64,000 bases of DNA from CAZZHG01 sp964653655 (GTDB taxonomy: Bacteria > Bdellovibrionota > FAC87 > UBA2466). The position numbers and the translations under genes were made by a program. The notes below the pieces were generated by a model. It searched no databases and was not told the origin of the DNA. It saw only the letters and a list, made by a program, of their open reading frames with translations. Location: the NCBI GenBank assembly GCA_964653655.1, contig CAZZHG010000010.1:1-64000 (forward strand), given 5' to 3'. Positions 33,642 to 41,120 of this stretch are shown here, piece after piece; within the stretch, counting starts at the first letter, position 1, and each line of letters begins with the position of its first letter.

Positions 33642-34435
33642 GCAACTGGCAAGACACCCTCGCCGAACCCGCCTTTCTCTATCCCTTCGCTTTCATTTTC
33701 GGCCTCATTCTCGGCAGTTTTTTCAACGTCGTCATCGTTCGGCTTCCTTACGACGAGTCCGTCGTAAAGGGCGGGTCCCGCTGCCCAAAGTGCAAGAAGC
33801 CGATCCGCTGGTTCCACAACATTCCGATTTTCAGCTACCTCTGGCTTCGGGGAAAATGCGCCCGTTGTAAAAAACCGATCTCCGTCGAGTATCCCCTGGT
33901 GGAGCTCGCTTCGGGCCTCATCTGGCTTGGCCTCGCCTACAGCTGCGGGCCCGACGCCCGCATGCTTTGCTACGGCGTGTTTCTTTCCTTTCTGCTCATC
34001 ATTTCGGTCATCGACCTGCATCACCGGATCATTCCGGACGAGCTCAGTCTTTCCGGAATTGTGCTGGGTGTCGGCGCCGCCTTGCTAACGGGCGACGTTA
34101 CGTGGCAGGACTCGCTTCTCGGAGCCCTCGCCGGCGGAGGGATTTTCTTCGCCATCGCCTATCTCTACGAAAAGCTCACGAAGCGGGAGGGACTCGGCGG
34201 GGGCGACGTAAAACTCCTCGCGATGATCGGGGCGTGGCTCGGCTATCAGTCCATCCTCATCGTCATCATCCTTTCGACCGGAATCGGAAGCCTCGTCGGG
34301 CTTGCCGTGATGGCCAGCCAGAAGAAGGATCTGAAGGCGAGCATCCCCTTCGGTCCCTTCCTTGCCGGCGCGGCGGCGGCCTTTTGGATTTGGAGAAAGC
34401 CCATGCTCGCTTTCTTCTTTCCCTCCTTTTCCTAG
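33638..34435 (+). CDS. Type IV prepilin peptidase / N-methyltransferase (A24 family)
   Basis: 265 residues, complete bifunctional form. An N-terminal methyltransferase region holds GSFFNVVIVRLP and two zinc-binding CxxC pairs (C49/C52 and C74/C77). The aspartyl protease pair lies in VIDLHHRIIPDELSL and GGGDVKLLAMIGAWLG. It cleaves and methylates type IV pilins or type II secretion pseudopilins in the inner membrane. Coupling by GTGA to an ABC exporter is unusual because pilD normally sits with pilBC. No pilin genes occur in the window. Confidence 0.93.
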   Translation: MSNWQDTLAEPAFLYPFAFIFGLILGSFFNVVIVRLPYDESVVKGGSRCPKCKKPIRWFHNIPIFSYLWLRGKCARCKKPISVEYPLVELASGLIWLGLAYSCGPDARMLCYGVFLSFLLIISVIDLHHRIIPDELSLSGIVLGVGAALLTGDVTWQDSLLGALAGGGIFFAIAYLYEKLTKREGLGGGDVKLLAMIGAWLGYQSILIVIILSTGIGSLVGLAVMASQKKDLKASIPFGPFLAGAAAAFWIWRKPMLAFFFPSFS

Positions 34436-34466
34436 GCCCCAAAGGCGGATAACCTGACACTCGATC

Positions 34467-35435
34467 ATGGCTAAAGGAATCGTCGTCGTAACCGGAGGTT
34501 CGGGATATCTCGGCGGAGCCGCCTGCCTTCGGCTGAAGGAAAGAGGCTACCGCCCGATCTCCCTCGATCGGCGCTCGCCTCCCAAACTGGCGGACTGGGA
34601 GTCCCATCTCGTGGACTTGGCCGACGCCGAAGCGGCACGAAAGGCCTGGGACGCCCTGCCCGAAGTCTCCGCGGTTCTCCATTTCGCGGCGCTCGCCCTC
34701 GTTTCGGAATCGGTGCAGAAACCGGATCTTTACCGGCGCAACAATGTTCAAGCGACGCGCCATTGCGCCGAAGGCGCCCTCAGGCGTAATGCAAAAGCGT
34801 TCGTTCACTCCTCCAGCTGCGCGGTTTACGGCTTCCCGCAAACTCAGCCCATTACCGAGGAAACGCCCCACGCGCCGATTTCTCCTTACGGGGAGTCCAA
34901 GCAACTCAGCGAAAAAGTTCTCGACGAGTTCGCGCGCACCAAGGGCCTCAAGACTTTGAACCTTCGCTATTTCAATCCGGCGGGGGCGCTCGACTCGCTC
35001 GCCTGGGGCGAGTCTCACGAGCCGGAGACACACCTGATCCCGCTCGTGCTGAAAGCCGCGCGATCCGGAAAGCCGGTTTCGATTTTTGGAAGTGACTACG
35101 CAACTCCGGACGGCACGTGCGTCCGGGATTTCTTTCACGTGGAAGATCTAATCGAGGCCCACATCTTGGCACTCGAGAAGCTGCAGGCCGGAGTCGCCCT
35201 TCCCCCGGCGCTCAATCTCGGGGCGGGCCGGGGCCACTCCGTGAAGGAAGTGCTCGAAGCGGCGAGCCGGGTTTGCGGAAAAAAGATCCCTTCGAGTCTT
35301 CAGGCACGCCGACCGGGAGATCCTCCCACGCTGGTCGCCGACTCGTCCAAAGCTCAACAGCTTCTCGACTGGAAGCCCAAGCGTTCCCTCGAGGACGCTC
35401 TCAAATCCCACTGGGCTTGGGAGAACAAGAAATAA
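34467..35435 (+). CDS. galE: UDP-glucose 4-epimerase
   Basis: 322 residues, extended short-chain dehydrogenase family. It interconverts UDP-glucose and UDP-galactose. NAD binding is shown by VVTGGSGYLGGAA, the catalytic Ser by SSSCAVYG and the YxxxK pair by SPYGESKQLSE. RYFNPAGA and DGTCVRDFFHVEDL are GalE-specific. It follows the prepilin peptidase gene by 31 bases and ends before a long inverted repeat. Confidence 0.9.
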   Translation: MAKGIVVVTGGSGYLGGAACLRLKERGYRPISLDRRSPPKLADWESHLVDLADAEAARKAWDALPEVSAVLHFAALALVSESVQKPDLYRRNNVQATRHCAEGALRRNAKAFVHSSSCAVYGFPQTQPITEETPHAPISPYGESKQLSEKVLDEFARTKGLKTLNLRYFNPAGALDSLAWGESHEPETHLIPLVLKAARSGKPVSIFGSDYATPDGTCVRDFFHVEDLIEAHILALEKLQAGVALPPALNLGAGRGHSVKEVLEAASRVCGKKIPSSLQARRPGDPPTLVADSSKAQQLLDWKPKRSLEDALKSHWAWENKK

Positions 35436-35471
35436 AACGGGGCGGGCCCCCGCCGGGACCCGCCGGAAATT

Positions 35472-35562
35472 TAGAATGAGAGCGAGAATGGGTCTTAGAA
35501 TGAGTGAAAAGGCACGCACCTGCCCCCCACTCATTCTAAGACCCATTCTCACTCTCATTCTA
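35472..35562. repeat. Long near-perfect intergenic inverted repeat
   Basis: Two 35-base arms (35472-35506 and 35528-35562) are complementary except for one position that forms a G-T pair, around a 21-base loop. Each arm contains AGAATGAG at both ends with AGCGAGAATGGGTCTT between. The hairpin lies 36 bases after galE and precedes two smaller perfect hairpins, CGGCCC/GGGCCG (35602-35617) and GCCCGG/CCGGGC (35665-35680). With no T-tract it may still stop or stabilise convergent transcripts of galE and the lipoprotein gene. Confidence 0.85.
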
Positions 35563-35714
35563 GGGTTTCAACGGGCCTGATAGGGAGAAGGAGCGCGGAG
35601 GCGGCCCCATAGGGCCGTCGAGCACTCCGACGACCGAGAACGTTCCTTGATTTGAAATACGATGGCCCGGCCTGCCGGGCATGGCGTAGTAGGAAGCGCT
35701 TTCGGACAGACTCC

Positions 35715-37379
35715 TCAGGGAGTAAGAGCGACGACCTTTTCCACGTTTGGTAGCTGAGCTAACTTGAAAATGTCCCGGGCTTGGCCCGAAACGACGACCG
35801 CGGCGAAGCCCTGCAGATCTTTCGTCACCTGCAGACTCGCGAAATCCCCGTTCAGGAGCCCCTGAAGAAGCTGCGAGGACAAAAGCTGCTTACCAGGTAC
35901 CGACTCCGAAAGAAGCGGAGCGAGAGCCGGTAGAAGACCCGAAATGAGCGGGCCGGAAGCCGCGCCGCCGGCGGTCGCCTGGAAAAGCAGATCCCGCACG
36001 GCCGCCGCCGGATTCGCCGACGAGAGGATCGGCGCGAGCGCCTCAGCGAGCTTCGCTCCCTGAGAACCATTCAGGCCCCGCACGAGCGGCTCGAGAAAGG
36101 GAACCAGCTGAGCGAATTTCTCGACCGCGGCGGAGTCCTTCGGGAAACTCTTAATCGCTTCGATTCCGCCGTCCTGAAGCAGCAGATTGAATAGGTAGGC
36201 AACCTCGGGCGCGGTCTTTCCGCCCATCGCCTGCACGAGAGGCTGAAGGTAACCGAGAAGCAACGAAAGTTTCTGATCCTTCGGCGCGGAACCCAAGGAA
36301 CTGATGAGAGAAAAGAACTTCGGGTCCATCACGGACTTCAACAGCAGATTCTCGAACGGATTTGCCGTCGTGCCCGCCTTCTTGCCGACCAAACCCTGAA
36401 GTAGAGGAAGCAGCGTCGCCATCGCGAACTGAACGGTCTGCTTCTTATCTCCCCTGGCGATCGCCTGGATGAGACTCGTCAAATTCTGCTGCGAGCTCGG
36501 GTCCGCGAGCAAAGTGGTCAGGATTGAGGCAAGCGGACTGCTCTTTCCGTCCACCTGGTGATTCAAAATCGGTCCCAGATAGGGAAGGATGAGATTCGCC
36601 GCCGCGAGAGCGCTCGAAACGTCCGGCGCCGTAGTCGTAAGGAGGGGCACCAGGACTGAGGCGGCTCCCGAGAAAAGTCCCAGCGCCTTAAGTTTTTCGG
36701 AGCTCGCACCCGAAAGAAGCTGCTGAAGATCGGCACCCTGGGCGGAGTTCAAAATCACGAGAACGTTGCCGAGGATGTCGCCGTTCTTCGCGGTCCCAAA
36801 GAGTTTCTGGATTTCGGGATCGAGTTTTCCGGATTGCAAAAGCTCTTGGAAGACCACTCCCGGAGAAACGCTCGCCATGTGCTGGGTGGCGTTGAGCGGA
36901 GCGAAAGCGGCGCGCGCAAACGACGGCGAGTCCGCAGGAGCAAGGCGCAAGGGAACCGGCTTCATTCCCGGGCACTGGCCCGCAAGACAATCCGCCCCGA
37001 CTTGGACGAGTTGAACTAGCGGTTTGTGACTGACCGCCGTTATCAAAAGCTTCACCGACTTCACGGCGGAATCGTTGGCGTGCGGGTTTCTAGAGATGTG
37101 GAACACGCCGTTCTTGCCGCCCATCGAGTTCACCAGGGCGCTGAGCGAGCCGTCTTCCGAAAGGAGCGAGACTCCGAAGTCGGGCAGCGCCTTTCCGGTG
37201 TTACCGTCGAGAATCTGGCCCGAAAACGCGTAGCGATAGGTTGTTTGGGAGGCCTCGAGGGCGGTACCCGGCAACGCCTGGCTTCCGCCGGACAGCCGCG
37301 CCGCTCCCATTTCCCGTTTCCCGCAACCCGCGCCCACCGCGAGCGTCATAGCGAGAACCCAGGCCCTCAACCCTCTCAT
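35715..37379 (-). CDS. Large helical-repeat lipoprotein of unknown function
   Basis: About 554 residues. A signal ending in LAVGAGC gives a lipobox; the mature protein should be lipid-anchored. A short beta-rich segment (YAFSGQILDGNTGKALPDFGV) resembles carboxypeptidase-regulatory-like domains. The rest is a Leu/Ala-rich series of helices with repeated LLPLLQGLVG-, LVPFLEPLVRGL-, LLPALAPLLSE-type stretches that suggest an alpha-solenoid. I chose ATG at 37379; GTG two codons earlier is possible. It is convergent with galE. No known family was recognised. Confidence 0.65.
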   Translation of the reverse strand: MRGLRAWVLAMTLAVGAGCGKREMGAARLSGGSQALPGTALEASQTTYRYAFSGQILDGNTGKALPDFGVSLLSEDGSLSALVNSMGGKNGVFHISRNPHANDSAVKSVKLLITAVSHKPLVQLVQVGADCLAGQCPGMKPVPLRLAPADSPSFARAAFAPLNATQHMASVSPGVVFQELLQSGKLDPEIQKLFGTAKNGDILGNVLVILNSAQGADLQQLLSGASSEKLKALGLFSGAASVLVPLLTTTAPDVSSALAAANLILPYLGPILNHQVDGKSSPLASILTTLLADPSSQQNLTSLIQAIARGDKKQTVQFAMATLLPLLQGLVGKKAGTTANPFENLLLKSVMDPKFFSLISSLGSAPKDQKLSLLLGYLQPLVQAMGGKTAPEVAYLFNLLLQDGGIEAIKSFPKDSAAVEKFAQLVPFLEPLVRGLNGSQGAKLAEALAPILSSANPAAAVRDLLFQATAGGAASGPLISGLLPALAPLLSESVPGKQLLSSQLLQGLLNGDFASLQVTKDLQGFAAVVVSGQARDIFKLAQLPNVEKVVALTP

Positions 37380-37453
37380 ACGCACCCCGCAAAAAGGTCT
37401 TATTATTTTTTCAAAGGGACGTGGGCGCGGTGTGCCGCAATTGTGGAGTTCTG

Positions 37454-37481
37454 TTCACAGTTCGCCGGGCTGTGCTATCCT
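37454..37481 (+). promoter_or_regulatory. Probable promoter of the exbB-exbD pair
   Basis: TTCACA (37454-37459), a 16-base spacer and TATCCT (37476-37481) lie 22 bases before the exbB ATG, with AAGGA as the ribosome site between them. Confidence 0.45.
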
Positions 37482-37503
37482 GAAACCCGAAAGGAACCCC
37501 ACC

Positions 37504-38130
37504 ATGGATCTTTCTCTCGGGCATCTTTTTACGACTGGCGGCTGGGTGATGTGGCCCCTGGCCTTCTTCTCCGTCCTCACCTGGACGATCGTCCTCGAGC
37601 GCGCGTTCGTTTACCTGAGCCTTCGCCCCAAGCTCGGACAGATTTCGCAGACACTTCTACAGAGCTTAAAAACCGGCGACGTTCAGACGGCGAAAAGCGC
37701 CTGCTTGAAAGAGAAGCCGTACGTAAGCGAACTGTTCCTCAGCGCCATCGACACGAAGAACAAGCGCGAGACCGCCGAACGGATTACCGAGAGAAACCGG
37801 CTTCGCCTGATGGCCCATTTCCGCAAGCACCTTTGGATCCTCGGCACCATCGGCAGCGCGAGCCCCTTCGTGGGACTGCTCGGCACCGTCGTGGGCATCG
37901 TGCGCGCTTTCGCCGACATGTCGGCGAAAGGATCGGGCGGTTTCGCCGTGGTCGCGGGCGGTATTTCGGAAGCGCTCGTCGCCACCGGCGCGGGCCTCAT
38001 CGTCGCCATCGTGGCGCTTCTCGCTTACAACATCTTCGTCAATGCCGCGAACCAGACCTTGAGCTCGCTGAAACTCACGCTGGACGAAATCCTGGACGAG
38101 TCCCTCCAGGCGAACAAGGCTTCGGCCTGA
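37504..38130 (+). CDS. MotA/TolQ/ExbB-family proton channel subunit
   Basis: 208 residues with three membrane helices. GGWVMWPLAFFSVLTWTIVLER forms the first; ASPFVGLLGTVVGIVRAF and EALVATGAGLIVAIVALLAYN are the channel helices characteristic of TolQ/ExbB. With the ExbD-like partner it would use the proton gradient to energise an envelope process such as TonB-dependent uptake or Tol-Pal function. The ATG at 37504 is preceded by AAGGA; the frame is open further upstream. No TonB or Tol gene is nearby. Confidence 0.9.
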   Translation: MDLSLGHLFTTGGWVMWPLAFFSVLTWTIVLERAFVYLSLRPKLGQISQTLLQSLKTGDVQTAKSACLKEKPYVSELFLSAIDTKNKRETAERITERNRLRLMAHFRKHLWILGTIGSASPFVGLLGTVVGIVRAFADMSAKGSGGFAVVAGGISEALVATGAGLIVAIVALLAYNIFVNAANQTLSSLKLTLDEILDESLQANKASA

Positions 38131-38139
38131 GGTAACCCA

Positions 38140-38568
38140 ATGGCGATGCGGTTTTCGGAAAACGAGGAAGAGTCGATCGTAGCGGAGATCAACATCACTC
38201 CGCTGACCGATATTTTTCTCGTTCTGCTCATCATCTTCATGATCTCGAGCTCCGCGATGCTGGAAAGCGGCTTGAACGTGAAGCTGCCGACGGCGAAGGG
38301 CGTTAGTGTCAGCCCGGACAGCAAGGAAGGAAAGCCCACCTACGTTACCGTCGGAGCCGACGGCCAAATCTCGATCAACGAGAAAGTGGTGAACGAGGCG
38401 GAGCTGCAGGAGACACTTCAGAAGACTCTCGCCGAGGGCGCCGAGAAGATCGTCATCATCCGCGGAGACGAGTCCATCGTCCTTGGCAAGGCGGTCAAGA
38501 TCATGGAAGCGGCGAAAAACGCCGGCGCCGAAAAGATCGCCCTCGCCACCAAAAACCCAGAAAAATAA
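38140..38568 (+). CDS. ExbD/TolR-family protein
   Basis: 142 residues: short cytoplasmic start, one membrane helix with the channel Asp (INITPLTDIFLVLLIIFMI) and a periplasmic domain ending in a beta-rich VIIRGDESIVLGKAVKIMEAAKNAGAEKIAL, as in ExbD/TolR. It follows the ExbB-like gene by nine bases, with GAGGT as ribosome site, and the two form the stator of a proton-driven motor. Which partner (TonB or TolA type) it serves is not shown. Confidence 0.92.
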   Translation: MAMRFSENEEESIVAEINITPLTDIFLVLLIIFMISSSAMLESGLNVKLPTAKGVSVSPDSKEGKPTYVTVGADGQISINEKVVNEAELQETLQKTLAEGAEKIVIIRGDESIVLGKAVKIMEAAKNAGAEKIALATKNPEK

Positions 38569-38580
38569 GAACCCGCGAGA

Positions 38581-38703
38581 AGAGCGAGAGCGGGAGCGAG
38601 CGCAATGACACCTTCCCTTCTGGAAGGGGCGATGACGTAAGACCGCACTAACTCCCTCACCAGATCAAGAAGTCTTCCTTGCGCTCGCTCTCGCTGTCGC
38701 TCT
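38581..38703. repeat. Second long intergenic inverted repeat
   Basis: Arms 38581-38605 and 38679-38703 pair over 25 bases with one mismatch and one G-T pair. The arms are made of repeated GAGCG/GCGAGA units (AGAGCGAGAGCGGGAGCGAG). The 73-base loop contains a smaller CCTTCC/GGAAGG hairpin. It lies between the convergent exbD and C45 genes and reaches to within six bases of the latter's stop codon, fitting a bidirectional end-of-transcript structure. Confidence 0.75.
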
Positions 38704-38708
38704 GTCTT

Positions 38709-40421
38709 CTATTCGAATGGGATGTAAGTCGAATAGGGCATGAGTATGCGCCCGAGCTTCGTGTGCGTGTATGGCCCCTCGTCGCGCGCGAGGTTGCGGA
38801 TATTGCCGTCGTCCAGATCCGCGTGATTCGCGATCTCGCGGTACACGGAAATCGCCTTCGCCCTCTCGCCGAGCAGATCGTAAGCGCGCGCGAGAAAGAG
38901 GGAGACCTCGAAGTACTCGGGCGGGAAATGGGCCAGCTGCCGCTCGCGTTTACGAACCTCGACCCATACCCTTCCCTTTTCCAATAGCTCGGTCGCTTCC
39001 TTGTACTCGCCGGCCTTCATGTGAAGGACGGCGCCGACCAGCGCCGCTTCGGGACAGAAATCCGTCTCTAGCGCCTTCTTCAAGTGGACCTGGGCCGTTT
39101 CGAATTTTCCGTCGAATCCGGCGATGAAGCTGAGGATGTACTCCTTCTTCGACTCTTTCACCTTGGGATCCTTGAATTGGAAACCGGGATGCTCCTCATC
39201 GGTCAATCCACTTCCACCGGACAGCACGTCTCCCAAGTCATACTTCCGGAAAGACCCCAAATGAATGGGCGCATTGCCTTCGGCGGAGTAAGCCACCATT
39301 TCGACGGGATCGAACACTACACTTTGAATGTTGTAGACCTGGCTGACGGTTCGATTGACGTACTTTTCCTCGCCCCAATACGGGTCGTAGTGATCGCTTG
39401 CGATCTGGCAGGCCTGCGCCGGAGTGAGATCCGGACCGTAGTGCTTCACCAGATCCTCGAGCCGGCGCTTGCGCCAATAGTTGTCCCAGTTCATCCGCGC
39501 GTTGGTCGCGTACTCCGATGGCCGGCACTCCCGGGATTGAAAGAAGTTGGAGTGCGCGAGGCACGCGGACCCCTCATCGATCCAGGTGATCCCTTTCGCC
39601 CAGGGATGGCATTCGTAGACGGCGGCCTTTCTCGACTTTCCGTCGGAAAGGACGAAAGCCCAGGCGGTGGCGACCCGCCGCTCATCGAGCATCTGGATGG
39701 CTTCCTCGATCGTCCGTGCCTTGCCGAGTACTTCCTCGGCGATGAAAAAAGGCAGCCGGCCGCGAAAGGAAGTCTTCTTGCAGTAATGCTGATGAAGCGA
39801 AACGCTGACTTGAGCCTCGTTGATACCCGTGATTCCACCGAAGGGAACCCCGGCGCTGGTAAAGCTAGCAAATTTCAACCGGTGGGGAACCGCCGTCACC
39901 TGAAGCACGGGATAACGATCCCAATAGGCGACGCCCGGAAAGTCCAAGTTGCGGCCGTTCAGAAAATGCTTTCCGTTCGAAATGAAACTCGAGCAGCCGA
40001 AACGCGGCGCCTGGGCCTCGATAAAGAGCGAAGGCCGTAGCTTCGTCATGTACGCCTGAAGCATCGGCATCAAGTCGGGGAGCACGATGGCGACGATCAT
40101 TTCATCCAGAGGCGCGTTCAGGGCTTCGGCCATCCCGGCCATTCGCTGCTTCGCACCCTCCGGGATCGCGTTCATCAGTTTGGGGACGAGAAACCTCTCG
40201 ATGAGAAGGCGCACCGCCCGAAAAGCCTGGCGATCGAGAAACGCCGCGGGCTCGTTTTTCACCATACGCTTCCAGAACTCGTAATAGAACTTGGGCATCC
40301 CCTCCAGCAGGATGGGACCGACTTGCTCGGCGTGTTGACGTCCCATGTCGCGATCGGCCCCTCCGATTCGGACGACTTTCAGCGGTTGGGCGGGAAATGG
40401 ATGCTTTGTTTGTGAAGCCAT
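38709..40421 (-). CDS. C45-type Ntn hydrolase (penicillin acyltransferase-like) with TPR-like tail
   Basis: 570 residues. Residues about 15-390 resemble the C45 family of acyl-CoA:6-aminopenicillanate acyltransferase-like amidohydrolases: VRIGGADRDMGRQHAEQVG at the start, then FGCSSFISNGKHFLNGRNLDFP, where the Cys after Gly would become the N-terminal nucleophile after self-cleavage, and GVPFGGITGINEAQVSVSLH. The last 150 residues form paired helices (FETAQVHLKKALETDF, EYKEATELLEKGRV, RAKAISVYREI) like TPR units. The substrate is unknown; an amide or N-acyl compound is likely. Confidence 0.75.
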   Translation of the reverse strand: MASQTKHPFPAQPLKVVRIGGADRDMGRQHAEQVGPILLEGMPKFYYEFWKRMVKNEPAAFLDRQAFRAVRLLIERFLVPKLMNAIPEGAKQRMAGMAEALNAPLDEMIVAIVLPDLMPMLQAYMTKLRPSLFIEAQAPRFGCSSFISNGKHFLNGRNLDFPGVAYWDRYPVLQVTAVPHRLKFASFTSAGVPFGGITGINEAQVSVSLHQHYCKKTSFRGRLPFFIAEEVLGKARTIEEAIQMLDERRVATAWAFVLSDGKSRKAAVYECHPWAKGITWIDEGSACLAHSNFFQSRECRPSEYATNARMNWDNYWRKRRLEDLVKHYGPDLTPAQACQIASDHYDPYWGEEKYVNRTVSQVYNIQSVVFDPVEMVAYSAEGNAPIHLGSFRKYDLGDVLSGGSGLTDEEHPGFQFKDPKVKESKKEYILSFIAGFDGKFETAQVHLKKALETDFCPEAALVGAVLHMKAGEYKEATELLEKGRVWVEVRKRERQLAHFPPEYFEVSLFLARAYDLLGERAKAISVYREIANHADLDDGNIRNLARDEGPYTHTKLGRILMPYSTYIPFE

Positions 40422-40472
40422 GGGGAGGTCTCGGTGTACTTTTGAGGCTAGCCTCGTTAAGATTGCCCTATC

Positions 40473-41120
40473 GTGTCAACCGCCGTCTCGCCATCCGTAA
40501 CCGCGCGGACGATGGGCCATCTGCGCCGCCGTTTCGGAAGCCTACTTCTTCTACAATTGCCGTACTCGGCGCTCGCTTTGTTCACTCCCGAGAGCGGCGG
40601 AGTCCACAGTATAAATCAAATGCTGCTCGCGGTGGCGCTCCTGCTTCCGGTGGACATTTTCCTCTCGAATCTGACCTCGATAGCGACGCTTTGGATGCTG
40701 GAAAAGAGCGCGGACGGTCCGTACCCCACGGTGTGGGAGTCCGTTAAGAATGCGATGAGGCTGTTCAACCACTGGTGGGTGCCGGCGACGCTGCTTTGTC
40801 TGCTTCTCTATCTGCCGATCTTCGCCAATCCGTGGCTGAGTTTCATCAGCGCCTACTTCATCACGATTTACGGTTACGCTCCGTTCATCCGGGCTCAGGA
40901 GCCAAACCTCGACCTGAGTCTGGCGTTCGGGCGCGCGAAAAAACTCGTGAAGCCCGTGTTCTGGCCGCTTCTGATTCTGCACATAGGTATGTTCGCCATC
41001 AACCAGACGGTGATGTTCTCGCTTTCTCCGGTTCTGCAGTTCGCCGTCACGCTTCTAATCGGATTTCTGATAACTCCTTTCTTGACGACGCTTTTTCTAG
41101 ATCTGAGGTCGAAAAAATGA
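40473..41120 (+). CDS. Multi-pass membrane protein of unknown function, upstream of tldD
   Basis: 215 residues with about five hydrophobic segments (e.g. LLLAVALLLPVDIFL-like, ATLLCLLLYLPIFANPWLSF, LLILHIGMFAINQTVMF, FAVTLLIGFLITPFLTTLFL). No known family recognised; general resemblance to DUF-type membrane proteins only. The listed start is GTG with no clear ribosome site; an ATG 13 codons later is possible. Its stop overlaps the tldD start as ATGA, so it is translationally coupled to the TldD/TldE protease genes. Confidence 0.65.
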   Translation: MSTAVSPSVTARTMGHLRRRFGSLLLLQLPYSALALFTPESGGVHSINQMLLAVALLLPVDIFLSNLTSIATLWMLEKSADGPYPTVWESVKNAMRLFNHWWVPATLLCLLLYLPIFANPWLSFISAYFITIYGYAPFIRAQEPNLDLSLAFGRAKKLVKPVFWPLLILHIGMFAINQTVMFSLSPVLQFAVTLLIGFLITPFLTTLFLDLRSKK

